DNA of 19,884 bases, taken from assembly GCA_965368115.1 (NCBI GenBank), contig CBDULQ010000039.1:1-19884 (forward strand). The letters run 5' to 3'. The position numbers and the translations under genes were made by a program. The notes under the pieces are model-generated. The model searched no databases, was not told the origin of the DNA, and was given only the letters and a program-made list of their open reading frames with translations. Origin of the DNA: CBDULQ01 sp965368115 (GTDB lineage Bacteria > Pseudomonadota > Gammaproteobacteria > SZUA-229). Below are positions 7,933 through 15,132 of this stretch, in pieces; the stretch's first letter is position 1, and the number at the start of each line of letters is the position of its first letter.

Positions 7933-8772
7933 TCAGTCGCCTGTTAGCAGCAAACTGCCCAGCTCACCGTCTTCAGCCATATTGCGCGCATAGAAGACTT
8001 CTGCCATCTCTCTCCTGAGACGGGTCTGGATTTCAATAAGTTCCTGCTCCGAATAATCTGTTTTCAGTGAACCGAACAGATAGTTGTCCAGATCGAAGTC
8101 CTTAAGAATCATCTTGGTGTGGAAAATATTTTCCTGGTAGACGTTCACATCGATCATCTGGTAAAGATCCCGGGTATCTTCAGCAATGAAGTTCTGAATC
8201 GAATTGATATCGTGATCGATGTAGTGCTTGCGTCCATCCACATCGCGGGTAAAGCCTCGCACTCGATAATCCATAATGACGATATCGGAATCGAAACTGT
8301 GCACCAGATAATTCAATGCCTGAAGCGGGGAAATACGACCACAGGTGGACACATCGATATCAACTCGAAAGGTACAAACACCATTGTCCGGATGCGCTTC
8401 CGGATAGGTATGTACGGTCAGATGACTTTTATCCAGGTGCGCCACTACAGAGTCAGGCAACGGCCCCGGCTCCTCTTCATTGGACAGGCTTTCCGACAAT
8501 ACCGGTTCTTCGGAAATCAGCATGGTCACGCTTGCTCCCTGCGGTTCGTAGTCCTGTCGCGCGATATTCAGAATGTTCGCGCCGATGATATCGGACACGT
8601 CAGTCAGGATCTGCGTCAATCGTTCCGCATTGTAAACCTCGTCGATATATTCAATGTATTTCTGAATATCCGACTGGCTGTTGGCGTAGACGATATCGTA
8701 AATATTGAAGCTCAGGGTTTTAGTGAGATTATTAAAACCTTCGAGCCTGAGTTTGTCAGTAGCCAATGGCAT
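7933..8772 (-). CDS. speD: S-adenosylmethionine decarboxylase proenzyme, E. coli SpeD class
   Basis: 279 residues; E. coli SpeD has 264. It produces decarboxylated S-adenosylmethionine, the aminopropyl donor for spermidine. Long stretches match E. coli: LEGFNNLTKTLSFNIYDI, IIGANILNIARQDYEPQG, AHLDKSHLTVHTYPE and VNVYQENIFHTKM. The chain should cleave itself in LDKSH, leaving Ser116 as the source of the pyruvoyl group. The start is ATG 8772, but GGAG lies only two bases from it, so TTG 8766 is possible. The C-terminal tail after ARNMAEDGE is longer than in E. coli. The spermidine synthase gene speE, adjacent in E. coli, is absent here. Upstream, 50 bp away, is the DUF885 gene. Confidence 0.97.
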   Translation of the reverse strand: MPLATDKLRLEGFNNLTKTLSFNIYDIVYANSQSDIQKYIEYIDEVYNAERLTQILTDVSDIIGANILNIARQDYEPQGASVTMLISEEPVLSESLSNEEEPGPLPDSVVAHLDKSHLTVHTYPEAHPDNGVCTFRVDIDVSTCGRISPLQALNYLVHSFDSDIVIMDYRVRGFTRDVDGRKHYIDHDINSIQNFIAEDTRDLYQMIDVNVYQENIFHTKMILKDFDLDNYLFGSLKTDYSEQELIEIQTRLRREMAEVFYARNMAEDGELGSLLLTGD

Positions 8773-8781
8773 TACTCCGGG

Positions 8782-8812
8782 TCAACAGTCCGCGTATTTT
8801 ACACGCAGTTGA
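8782..8812 (-). promoter_or_regulatory. Hairpin just upstream of the speD ribosome-binding site
   Basis: In minus-strand RNA, TCAAC (8812-8808) pairs with GTTGA (8786-8782), and inside it TGCGT pairs with ACGCG (one G-T) around loop GTAAAAT, with a 4-nt bulge. It fills the gap between the DUF885 gene and speD and ends close to the speD GGAG. It could protect the speD mRNA or modulate translation. Structure read by eye only. Confidence 0.35.
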
Positions 8813-8822
8813 TGAAAATTCG

Positions 8823-10487
8823 CTAATCTTCGAACACATATTCCCGCGCCAGTTTCCAGGCCGGTTCGCCGAACCCGCGGCGTATGACCAGCGGCAATGC
8901 GCAGGAACCGACCGATAACAACTGATCATGAAACTGGCCCAGACTGAAATCCGCTTCGGCCGATTGCTGTTCACGCAATGCCTTGATCAGTGCCCAGCCG
9001 GTGGCGTACCCCATGGGCACGGTCGGCGCCTGGGTATACCAGTTCAGGTCCGCCATGGCCTGGTCGATACTGAAACTGAGTTCGTCGCACATCCGTTGCG
9101 CCGCCCGGTCCAGGCTCAGCTCGGCACAGTGCAGTTCCACGTCGAGCATGACACGCATGGCTCGCCACAGCCGATCCCGCAACATGATGAACTGATGCTC
9201 GAGACCACTCAGAAACCCCTGCTCATGCATCAGGTCTTCGCAGTACAGCGCCCAGCCTTCATACAGCGTAGCCGAGGCATTGAGCAGGCGCGGCAGACTG
9301 TTGGCCGGATTGCGGTTTGCGGTGACAAACTGCAGATGATGGCCGGGATAGGCCTCATGAACACAGGTCAGGTCGATTGAAGTCCAGTTGTGTTCCAGCA
9401 GGTGACCTTCCGAAGCCACCGGTGTGACATAGTAATAACCCTGCTGCTGGGGATCCTTGTAGGTGGGCTCCTGGTAAGCCGCGAATGGCACCTCATGACG
9501 CAGAAATTCCGGTGTCGGCATAATCCTCAGCGACTGAGGTTCGGGTATGCTCACCAGGTGATGGCCGCTGACGAAGTCATAGGCTGCTTTCATACGCTGT
9601 CGATACGCGTCGAGTAATTTCTCCGGGCCACCCTTCGGATAGTTGTGACGAATGCTCGCCAGCACTTCGTCCATATCACCCTCTTTGTGCAACTGGCGGG
9701 TCACTTCCTGCAACTGGTCACGGGTGACATCGAACAGGCACTGACCGAAACGGTGCAGATCGGTGGGCGACACATCCAGAAAATGGGCTTCGCGCAGCAG
9801 ATTACCGAAATAGCGCTCGCCGCAGGCATAACTGCCACGGGCCTGGTCACCGATGTCGACTTCCAGAAAGCGCGCGAAATCATCCATCGCAACCGCCGCC
9901 TGATCACACAGTGGCTGTAGGCGCGACGGGTTCTGGAATTTGGCCACCACCACCGGGTGGCGGTAAAGCTCGCGGAAAAAGCGTGCGCCGGAACGGGACT
10001 TCTGCACCGCCAGTTTCAACCAACTGGGCGGGATACGCTCAGCGGATTGTTGTAGATAACCGCGCGCGGCACGCAATAGCTCGGGCACCGCCTGCATGCG
10101 GTGCTTAAGCGCGGTGTGCAGATGTTCCACGGGACAGGTGAGCAGCTGGTGGATGGCCTCGACCGGCACCCAGTCCTGAGGCCGGTAATAACGCCAGTCG
10201 CGCTCCAGCAGATCATGCAGTTCAATGGAAATGGCATTGTACAGAATGGAATAATCCATCTGCTGATCCGCAGTCAGTGCCGCGAAATCCAGTTCATCCA
10301 GGGAGAACAGGGCCTTCTCGTTGAGTGCGATCAGCGCCCCCATATCATCGTCACTGTAAGCCCGGAGCCGCTCCTCGAAACCGGCTACCCCAACATGCAC
10401 CGCGCGCTCGGGATGAAATCGAAACCAGGCACTGTAATAGTGTTCCTGCAGGCTGTTGAAGGCCTGCCGGGCAGATTGATCAGACAT
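8823..10487 (-). CDS. DUF885 family protein, putative zinc metallopeptidase
   Basis: 554 residues, all helical in character, as usual for DUF885. The hallmark HEAYPGHHLQF (His377, Glu378, His383/His384) and a later YEGWALYCE (Glu410) are the expected metal and catalytic residues of this gluzincin-like family. No signal peptide is visible, whereas many DUF885 proteins are exported lipoproteins, so this one is probably cytoplasmic. Its start lies 10 bp after the yhfA stop and speD follows 50 bp later, so yhfA-DUF885-speD is probably one operon. The physiological substrate is unknown for most members; peptidase activity is inferred from the motif. Confidence 0.88.
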   Translation of the reverse strand: MSDQSARQAFNSLQEHYYSAWFRFHPERAVHVGVAGFEERLRAYSDDDMGALIALNEKALFSLDELDFAALTADQQMDYSILYNAISIELHDLLERDWRYYRPQDWVPVEAIHQLLTCPVEHLHTALKHRMQAVPELLRAARGYLQQSAERIPPSWLKLAVQKSRSGARFFRELYRHPVVVAKFQNPSRLQPLCDQAAVAMDDFARFLEVDIGDQARGSYACGERYFGNLLREAHFLDVSPTDLHRFGQCLFDVTRDQLQEVTRQLHKEGDMDEVLASIRHNYPKGGPEKLLDAYRQRMKAAYDFVSGHHLVSIPEPQSLRIMPTPEFLRHEVPFAAYQEPTYKDPQQQGYYYVTPVASEGHLLEHNWTSIDLTCVHEAYPGHHLQFVTANRNPANSLPRLLNASATLYEGWALYCEDLMHEQGFLSGLEHQFIMLRDRLWRAMRVMLDVELHCAELSLDRAAQRMCDELSFSIDQAMADLNWYTQAPTVPMGYATGWALIKALREQQSAEADFSLGQFHDQLLSVGSCALPLVIRRGFGEPAWKLAREYVFED

Positions 10488-10497
10488 AAAGCGGATT

Positions 10498-10914
10498 TTA
10501 CTCTTCGATGATTTCGAAATCGTGGGTGATTTCCACGCTGGCGGCCAGCATGATGGAGACCGAGCAGTATTTTTCGGCGGTCAGCTTGACGGCCTTTTCG
10601 ACCTGCTTTTCGCTCAACCCCTTACCCTTGACGATGTAATGCACGTGGATTTTAGTGAACACCTTGGGCACCGTCTCGGCCCGCTCGGCGGACAGCTCAA
10701 CGATACAGTCGTCGATGGGCTGGCGCGCCCGCTGCAGGATCAGCACCACGTCAAAAGCGGTACAGCCCCCCATGCCAATCAGCACCATTTCCATGGGCCG
10801 GGGCGCCAGATCGCGGCCCCCGCTGTCCGGAGCCCCATCCATCACCACCGTGTGGCCACTGCCGGATTCGCCCACAAAAGACATATGATCCAGCCACTTA
10901 ACCCTCGCTTTCAT
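10498..10914 (-). CDS. yhfA: OsmC family protein, YhfA-like
   Basis: 138 residues from ATG 10914. I prefer this to the GTG nine bases upstream because the protein then begins MKARVKW, as E. coli YhfA does (MQARVKW), and GGGTGA sits five bases before it. The match to YhfA continues with APRPMEMVLIGMGGC, VKLTAEKYCSVSIML and VEITHDFEI. The paired cysteines (51 and 117) are the redox pair that OsmC/Ohr proteins use to reduce organic peroxides, but YhfA itself has no settled function. As in E. coli, the gene is divergent from crp. The DUF885 gene follows 10 bp downstream. Confidence 0.93.
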   Translation of the reverse strand: MKARVKWLDHMSFVGESGSGHTVVMDGAPDSGGRDLAPRPMEMVLIGMGGCTAFDVVLILQRARQPIDDCIVELSAERAETVPKVFTKIHVHYIVKGKGLSEKQVEKAVKLTAEKYCSVSIMLAASVEITHDFEIIEE

Positions 10915-11004
10915 ACAGTTCACCCAGAATTACTTTGATTATTCAGACATTTGCGGCAATAATCCCCCATAAAGGTGAATACCCGGTGGGAAAACCATCC
11001 CGCT

Positions 11005-11033
11005 TTGACTATTATCCCGTATACACGTATTTC
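11005..11033 (+). promoter_or_regulatory. Probable crp promoter in the yhfA-crp divergent region
   Basis: TTGACT (11005-11010) matches the -35 consensus at 5 of 6 positions. Seventeen bases later TATTTC (11028-11033) is a poor -10 (3 of 6). ATG of crp follows 27 bp later. The whole divergent gap (10915-11060) contains no convincing 16-bp Crp palindrome, so autoregulation is not evident from the sequence. Confidence 0.45.
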
Positions 11034-11060
11034 TTGTAAGGACAACAGGCTGTATCAACA

Positions 11061-11699
11061 ATGACGCTGCTACCCAAAGTCGACCGCTCCAACCCTTCGC
11101 TGGAACGCTTGCTCAACCACTGCCACCGCAAAAGTTACCCGGCCAAAAAAACCATCATTCACGAGGGTGATGAGCCGCAGAGCCTGTACTATATCATCAA
11201 GGGCTCGGTCAGCGTACAGACGGAAAACGACGAAGGCGCGGAAATTATCCTGGCCTATCTCAATGAAGGTGACTTCTTCGGTGAAGCCGGCCTGTTCAAG
11301 GAAGACCTGGATCGCAGCGCCATGGTGGTGGCACGCACGCCCTGCGAAATCGCCGAAATTTCCTACGCCCAGTACCGCAAACTGGTCAACGAAGACCCGG
11401 AAATCCTGTTCATGCTGGGCGGGCAAATTTTTGATCGACTGATCAAGACCAGCCAGAAAGTCCGTGACCTGATTTTCCTCGATGTTTCCGGCCGCATCGC
11501 GCGCACTTTGCTGGAACTGTCCAAACAACCGGATGCCATGACCCACCCGGAAGGCATGCAAATCAAGATCACCCGTCAGGACATCGCCAAAATCGTCGGT
11601 TGCTCGCGTGAAATGGCAGGGCGCGTACTGAAAGAACTCGAAGAAGACGGCCTGATCACCGCACATGGTAAAACCATCGTGGTGCGCGGTACTCGATAA
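11061..11699 (+). CDS. crp: cAMP receptor protein (Crp/Vfr family global regulator)
   Basis: 212 residues. The N-terminal cyclic-nucleotide domain has GEAGLF (74-79) and DRSAMV with Arg85 and Ser86, the phosphate-binding pair for cAMP. Thr130 and Ser131 (LIKTSQKV) match Thr127/Ser128 of E. coli Crp, which read the adenine. The dimer helix continues into LDVSGRIARTLLEL. The helix-turn-helix RQDIAKIVGCSREMAGRVL keeps Arg183, Glu184 and Arg188, equivalent to E. coli Arg180, Glu181 and Arg185, so it should read TGTGA-type half-sites. HPEGMQIKITRQ is very like Vfr of Pseudomonas. One small change is GEAG where E. coli and Vfr have GELG. The gene sits where vfr sits in Pseudomonas, between trpC and yhfA, but a SIMPL gene is interposed on the trpC side. 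Confidence 0.96.
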   Translation: MTLLPKVDRSNPSLERLLNHCHRKSYPAKKTIIHEGDEPQSLYYIIKGSVSVQTENDEGAEIILAYLNEGDFFGEAGLFKEDLDRSAMVVARTPCEIAEISYAQYRKLVNEDPEILFMLGGQIFDRLIKTSQKVRDLIFLDVSGRIARTLLELSKQPDAMTHPEGMQIKITRQDIAKIVGCSREMAGRVLKELEEDGLITAHGKTIVVRGTR

Positions 11700-11713
11700 A
11701 TCAGCATCACCCT

Positions 11714-11742
11714 TTGCCGGATTCAGTCACTGAATCCGGCAA
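11714..11742. terminator. Perfect 14-bp hairpin after crp, terminator-like but without a T run
   Basis: Arms 11714-11727 and 11729-11742 (TTGCCGGATTCAGT and its exact complement) flank a single base; a realistic RNA form has about 12 pairs and a 5-nt loop. It starts 15 bp after the crp stop. Neither strand has a T run after the stem, so it is not a standard intrinsic terminator; it may act as a Rho-assisted terminator or 3'-end protection. TGAATCCGGC from the right arm recurs at 11778-11787, just inside the next gene, so alternative pairing is possible. Confidence 0.6.
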
Positions 11743-11772
11743 CATCAACTCAAACACCAAAGGTTCCGCATC

Positions 11773-12507
11773 ATGGATGAATCCGGCTCCCGTACCCAGC
11801 ACGCCCTGCTCGTTCCCAGCCTGCTCACTGCCATCGGCATCGCACTGGCCGGTTACTTTGTCAGCCAGACCCTGTACAACGCCAAAGTCGCACTGAACAC
11901 CGCCGAAGCCAAAGGCCTGGCGGAACGCCGGGTCAAAGCCGACCGCGCCAACTGGGATGTGATCTATTCCGTCAAGGGCGCCAGCCGCGATGAAGTCCCC
12001 GCCATGTACAACCAGGCTGAGAAAAATCAGCAAACCATTGTCGATATACTCAGCAAAAGCGGTTTCGAGGAAAAGGAAATCGAACTCGGTGTGCTGGACT
12101 ACAGCTACCAGGAATTCCGCGACGAGCAACAACGGCTGGTCGATCAGGTACATCGCCTCACCGGCATCATCAGCATCGAGACCGACAAGGTGGAACAGGT
12201 CAGCCAGGTCCGTTCCAGCCTCAATAAACTCATTGCCCAGGGCATCGATATCGAGAATCGCGCACCAATCTACCGCTTCACGCAGCTCAACGACATCAAA
12301 CCGGATATGCTACGCGAAGCAACACGCAATGCACGGCTCGCCGCCAATGAGTTTGCCGAAAATGCGGGAGTTAATGTAGGCGGCATTCGCAGTGCCCGGC
12401 AGGGGAGTTTTTATGTTCGGGATGCGGGGGATGAATATAATGATTCGGCGAAGATTGATAAGGATGTGAGGGTGGTGACTACGATTACTTTTTATCTTAC
12501 AGATTGA
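11773..12507 (+). CDS. SIMPL (DUF541) domain protein with N-terminal membrane anchor
   Basis: 244 residues. A hydrophobic segment at about 11-30 (ALLVPSLLTAIGIALAGYFV) is an anchor or uncleaved signal, placing the rest in the periplasm. Residues about 45-244 are a SIMPL domain: KGLAERRVKADRANWDV, YSVKGASRDE, a helical middle, then RLAANEFAENAGVNVGGI and DKDVRVVTTITFYL at the end. SIMPL proteins are common in Gram-negative envelopes with little known function (BP26 and YggE are relatives). AAAGG (11758-11762) is a possible ribosome-binding site, ten bases upstream. The last 100 bp use AT-ending and GAT/TAT-rich codons unlike the GC-rich body. The gene separates crp from trpC, which are neighbours in Pseudomonas. 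Confidence 0.85.
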   Translation: MDESGSRTQHALLVPSLLTAIGIALAGYFVSQTLYNAKVALNTAEAKGLAERRVKADRANWDVIYSVKGASRDEVPAMYNQAEKNQQTIVDILSKSGFEEKEIELGVLDYSYQEFRDEQQRLVDQVHRLTGIISIETDKVEQVSQVRSSLNKLIAQGIDIENRAPIYRFTQLNDIKPDMLREATRNARLAANEFAENAGVNVGGIRSARQGSFYVRDAGDEYNDSAKIDKDVRVVTTITFYLTD

Positions 12508-12565
12508 TATTTACTGGTCTGAAAAACTTTCCTTTATTTGCATATCACCATCGTATTTCCTTTTT

Positions 12566-12630
12566 CAGCTCAAGAGTCAGTGCCAACCTTTTACGTTCTG
12601 TTTCGCCTGTTGGCGCTAACTCTAGAGCTG
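12566..12630. repeat. 22-bp imperfect inverted repeat between convergent SIMPL gene and trpC
   Basis: Arms 12566-12587 and 12609-12630 form 19 Watson-Crick pairs, one G-T and two mismatches as plus-strand RNA, around a 21-nt loop. Inner ends are GTGCCAAC and GTTGGCGC; outer ends are CAGCTC and GAGCTG. A TTTTT precedes the left arm and an A-rich stretch follows the right arm, so neither strand shows the hairpin-then-T layout of an intrinsic terminator. It may be a shared 3'-end structure for the two convergent genes or the remains of a small mobile repeat. Confidence 0.7.
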
Positions 12631-12636
12631 GAGAAA

Positions 12637-13437
12637 TTAAAACCCAAACAACTCCGCCAGTTTCTCCCCCGGCTCCTCAGCCCGCATAAACGCCTCCCCA
12701 ACAAGAAACGCATGCACATCATGCTCGCGCATCAACCGCACGTCATCCGGCGCCAGAATACCACTCTCCGTCACCAGCAAACGATCCTCAGGCACCATAC
12801 CCAACATATCCAGCGTCGTATCCAGACTCAGCTCGAAAGTACGCAAATTACGATTATTGACCCCGATCAGCCTGGCATTGGTCGCCAGTGCACGTTCCAT
12901 TTCATCCCGGTCGTGCACCTCCATCAGCACATCCATTTCAAGATGATGCGCCAGTCCCAGCAACTCGTTGAGCATGGCATCACCGAGAGCCGACACAATG
13001 AGCAGGATACAGTCGGCGCCCATGACGCGCGCTTCGTAAACCTGGTAGGGGTCGATAATAAAGTCTTTTCGAATTACCGGCAGGTCACAGGCATTGCGTG
13101 CCTGTATCAGATATTCCGTACTGCCCTGAAAGAAATCTTCATCGGTGAGCACCGACAGGCAGGCTGCGCCATGCTGTGCATAGCTACGCGCTATGTCCGC
13201 CGGTACAAAGTGTTCGCGCAATACGCCTTTGCTGGGTGAGGCTTTTTTGATTTCTGCGATCACACCGGGCTGCTCGGCACTGATCTTCTGCTCGATTGCG
13301 TTGATAAATCCACGCACCGGAGAAGCCTGCGCCACCTGCTGACTCAGTGCCTGCATACTGACCTGCTCGGACCGCTGCTGAATCTCTTCAAGTTTGCGCT
13401 GCAGGATTTTTTTTAGGATATCAGGTGTATCGCTCAT
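12637..13437 (-). CDS. trpC: Indole-3-glycerol phosphate synthase
   Basis: 266 residues, a monofunctional TIM-barrel enzyme without the fused TrpF found in E. coli. It closes carboxyphenylamino-deoxyribulose phosphate to indoleglycerol phosphate in tryptophan synthesis. Catalytic residues are all visible: AEIKKASPSKG (Glu62, Lys64), VIRKDFI (Lys124), LMEVH (Glu173), GVNNRNL (Asn195) and LVTESGI (Glu224, Ser225). It starts 19 bp after trpD and is the last gene of the trpEGDC run. The 10-mer TGAATCCGGC abuts its start codon, where a Shine-Dalgarno would be expected, so initiation may depend on coupling to trpD. Confidence 0.97.
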   Translation of the reverse strand: MSDTPDILKKILQRKLEEIQQRSEQVSMQALSQQVAQASPVRGFINAIEQKISAEQPGVIAEIKKASPSKGVLREHFVPADIARSYAQHGAACLSVLTDEDFFQGSTEYLIQARNACDLPVIRKDFIIDPYQVYEARVMGADCILLIVSALGDAMLNELLGLAHHLEMDVLMEVHDRDEMERALATNARLIGVNNRNLRTFELSLDTTLDMLGMVPEDRLLVTESGILAPDDVRLMREHDVHAFLVGEAFMRAEEPGEKLAELFGF

Positions 13438-13456
13438 GCCGGATTCAGCTCAGTCA

Positions 13457-14473
13457 TTAGAAGTTATTCGAATAATGCACCAGCGCGTCCAGCTTTTTCT
13501 GAGCACTGCCGTCGGCGATGACCTGACGAGCTTTCTCAACGCCTTCCGCCAGGGATGTGGTCAGACCCGATACATAAATCGCCGCGCCCGCATTCAGGCA
13601 GATGATATCTCTGGCCGGGCCGGCTTCGTTATTGAATACGGACTTGATCATCGCCAGGCTGGCATCCGCGTCCGCGGCTTTGATGCTCGAAAGATCGGCA
13701 CGTTGCATGGCGAAATCTTCCGGCTTGATGACGTATGTCGTAACCTGACCGTCTTTCAGTTCCGCCACATGGGTTTCACTCGCAATACTGATTTCATCCA
13801 TACCATCTTGCGCATGAACAATCATCACATGACGACTACCGAGTCGCTTCAACACCTGGGCCAACGGCTCCACCCATTCTTTACTGAAAACACCGATGAC
13901 CTGATTCGGCGCACCTGCAGGATTAGTCAGCGGTCCGAGCACATTAAAGATGGTGCGCACGCCCATTTCACGACGCGGGCCAATGGCATGTTTCATGGCG
14001 CCATGATGCTTAACGGCAAACAGAAAACCCGCGCCCACGTTGTGAATACATTCCGCAACCTGCTCCGGCGTCAGTTCGAGATTGACGCCGGCAGCTTCCA
14101 GCACATCCGCACTACCCGACTTACTGGAAACGGAACGGTTGCCGTGTTTGGCAACATGGGCACCGGCAGCGGCGGTAACGAAAACCGAAGCGGTGGAAAT
14201 ATTAAAACTACCGGACGCATCACCACCAGTGCCACAGGTATCAACCAGATGAGTTTCCGGTGCGTCGACTTTTGTTGACAGGTCGCGCATCACCGCAGCC
14301 GCAGCGGCCACTTCATCAACCGTTTCACCTTTCATACGTAGACCGATCAGAAACCCGCCGATCTGTGAAGGCGTGGCCTGCCCGGTCATAATCAGGTTCA
14401 TGACTTCCGTCATTTGCTCGGACGTCAGATCCTGTCGTTCGGTTACGGCTTTGATAGCGGATTGCATGTCCAT
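13457..14473 (-). CDS. trpD: Anthranilate phosphoribosyltransferase
   Basis: 338 residues, the normal length for the monofunctional enzyme, which adds phosphoribosyl from PRPP to anthranilate. The PRPP and metal site shows as DTCGTGGDASGSFN (GTGGD at 81-85) and KHGNRSVSSKSGSADVLEA (109 onward). The start ATG 14473 is supported by AAGGGG eight bases upstream. It lies 51 bp after trpG and 19 bp before trpC. A weak 5-bp stem (CCGCT/AGCGG) is present in the trpG-trpD gap, without a T run. Confidence 0.97.
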   Translation of the reverse strand: MDMQSAIKAVTERQDLTSEQMTEVMNLIMTGQATPSQIGGFLIGLRMKGETVDEVAAAAAVMRDLSTKVDAPETHLVDTCGTGGDASGSFNISTASVFVTAAAGAHVAKHGNRSVSSKSGSADVLEAAGVNLELTPEQVAECIHNVGAGFLFAVKHHGAMKHAIGPRREMGVRTIFNVLGPLTNPAGAPNQVIGVFSKEWVEPLAQVLKRLGSRHVMIVHAQDGMDEISIASETHVAELKDGQVTTYVIKPEDFAMQRADLSSIKAADADASLAMIKSVFNNEAGPARDIICLNAGAAIYVSGLTTSLAEGVEKARQVIADGSAQKKLDALVHYSNNF

Positions 14474-14524
14474 GATCGGGCCCCTTTTTAAATTCGTAAT
14501 GCCGCTCGATAGTCTGCAGCGGTT

Positions 14525-15106
14525 TTATTTCATATTAAGAAAATTCTGCAACAGGTCATGCCCATGCTCGGTAAGAATCGATTCGGGATGAAACTGAACC
14601 CCTTCGATTGCGAACTCCTTGTGGCGAACACCCATTATTTCGTCCATGCTACCGTCTTCATTTTCGGTCCAGGCTGTAACTTCAAGACACTCGGGCACGG
14701 ATTCTTTTTCGATAACCAGCGAGTGATAACGCGTCGCTTCATAAGGATTATTCAAACCTGCGAACACGCCGATCCCCTTGTGATGAATCATCGAGGTTTT
14801 ACCGTGCATAATTTCACGTGCATGCACGATCTTTCCGCCGAACACCTGGCCGATACTCTGATGGCCGAGACACACACCCAGGATCGGCAGCTTGCCGGCG
14901 AAATGCCGGATCACGTCCATCGACACACCGGCCTCGTTCGGTGTACAGGGACCCGGCGATATCATGATACGCTCCGGGTTCATCGCTTCGATGTCGGCAA
15001 TGCTGATCTGGTCGTTGCGATGCACGGCGACGTCCGCACCCAGCTCACCCAGATATTGCACCAGGTTGTAGGTGAATGAATCATAGTTATCGATCATTAA
15101 CATCAT
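14525..15106 (-). CDS. trpG: Anthranilate synthase component II, glutamine amidotransferase
   Basis: 193 residues, a class I glutamine amidotransferase that feeds ammonia to TrpE. The triad is Cys79 in ILGVCLGHQ, and His173 and Glu175 in GVQFHPESIL. MIDNYDSFTYNLVQYLGELGAD is typical of TrpG/PabA. GGGAG lies about ten bases before ATG 15106; the next codon is also ATG. It follows trpE by 26 bp. Since no pabB is nearby, this copy could also serve folate synthesis, as dual-use TrpG/PabA proteins do in other bacteria, but the operon position makes the Trp role primary. Confidence 0.96.
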   Translation of the reverse strand: MMLMIDNYDSFTYNLVQYLGELGADVAVHRNDQISIADIEAMNPERIMISPGPCTPNEAGVSMDVIRHFAGKLPILGVCLGHQSIGQVFGGKIVHAREIMHGKTSMIHHKGIGVFAGLNNPYEATRYHSLVIEKESVPECLEVTAWTENEDGSMDEIMGVRHKEFAIEGVQFHPESILTEHGHDLLQNFLNMK

Positions 15107-15132
15107 AGTCTGATTCTCCCGCCCTTCACCGC

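Noticed and set aside
8119..8826. Long plus-strand frames antisense to speD, DUF885, the trp genes and rpe
   Set aside because: They mirror real genes in another frame, lack ribosome-binding sites and have no recognisable domains.
12566..12630. Integron attC site
   Set aside because: Inner ends TGCCAAC and GTTGGCG do not fit the RYYYAAC/GTTRRRY core sites, the layout is reversed, and no integrase is present.
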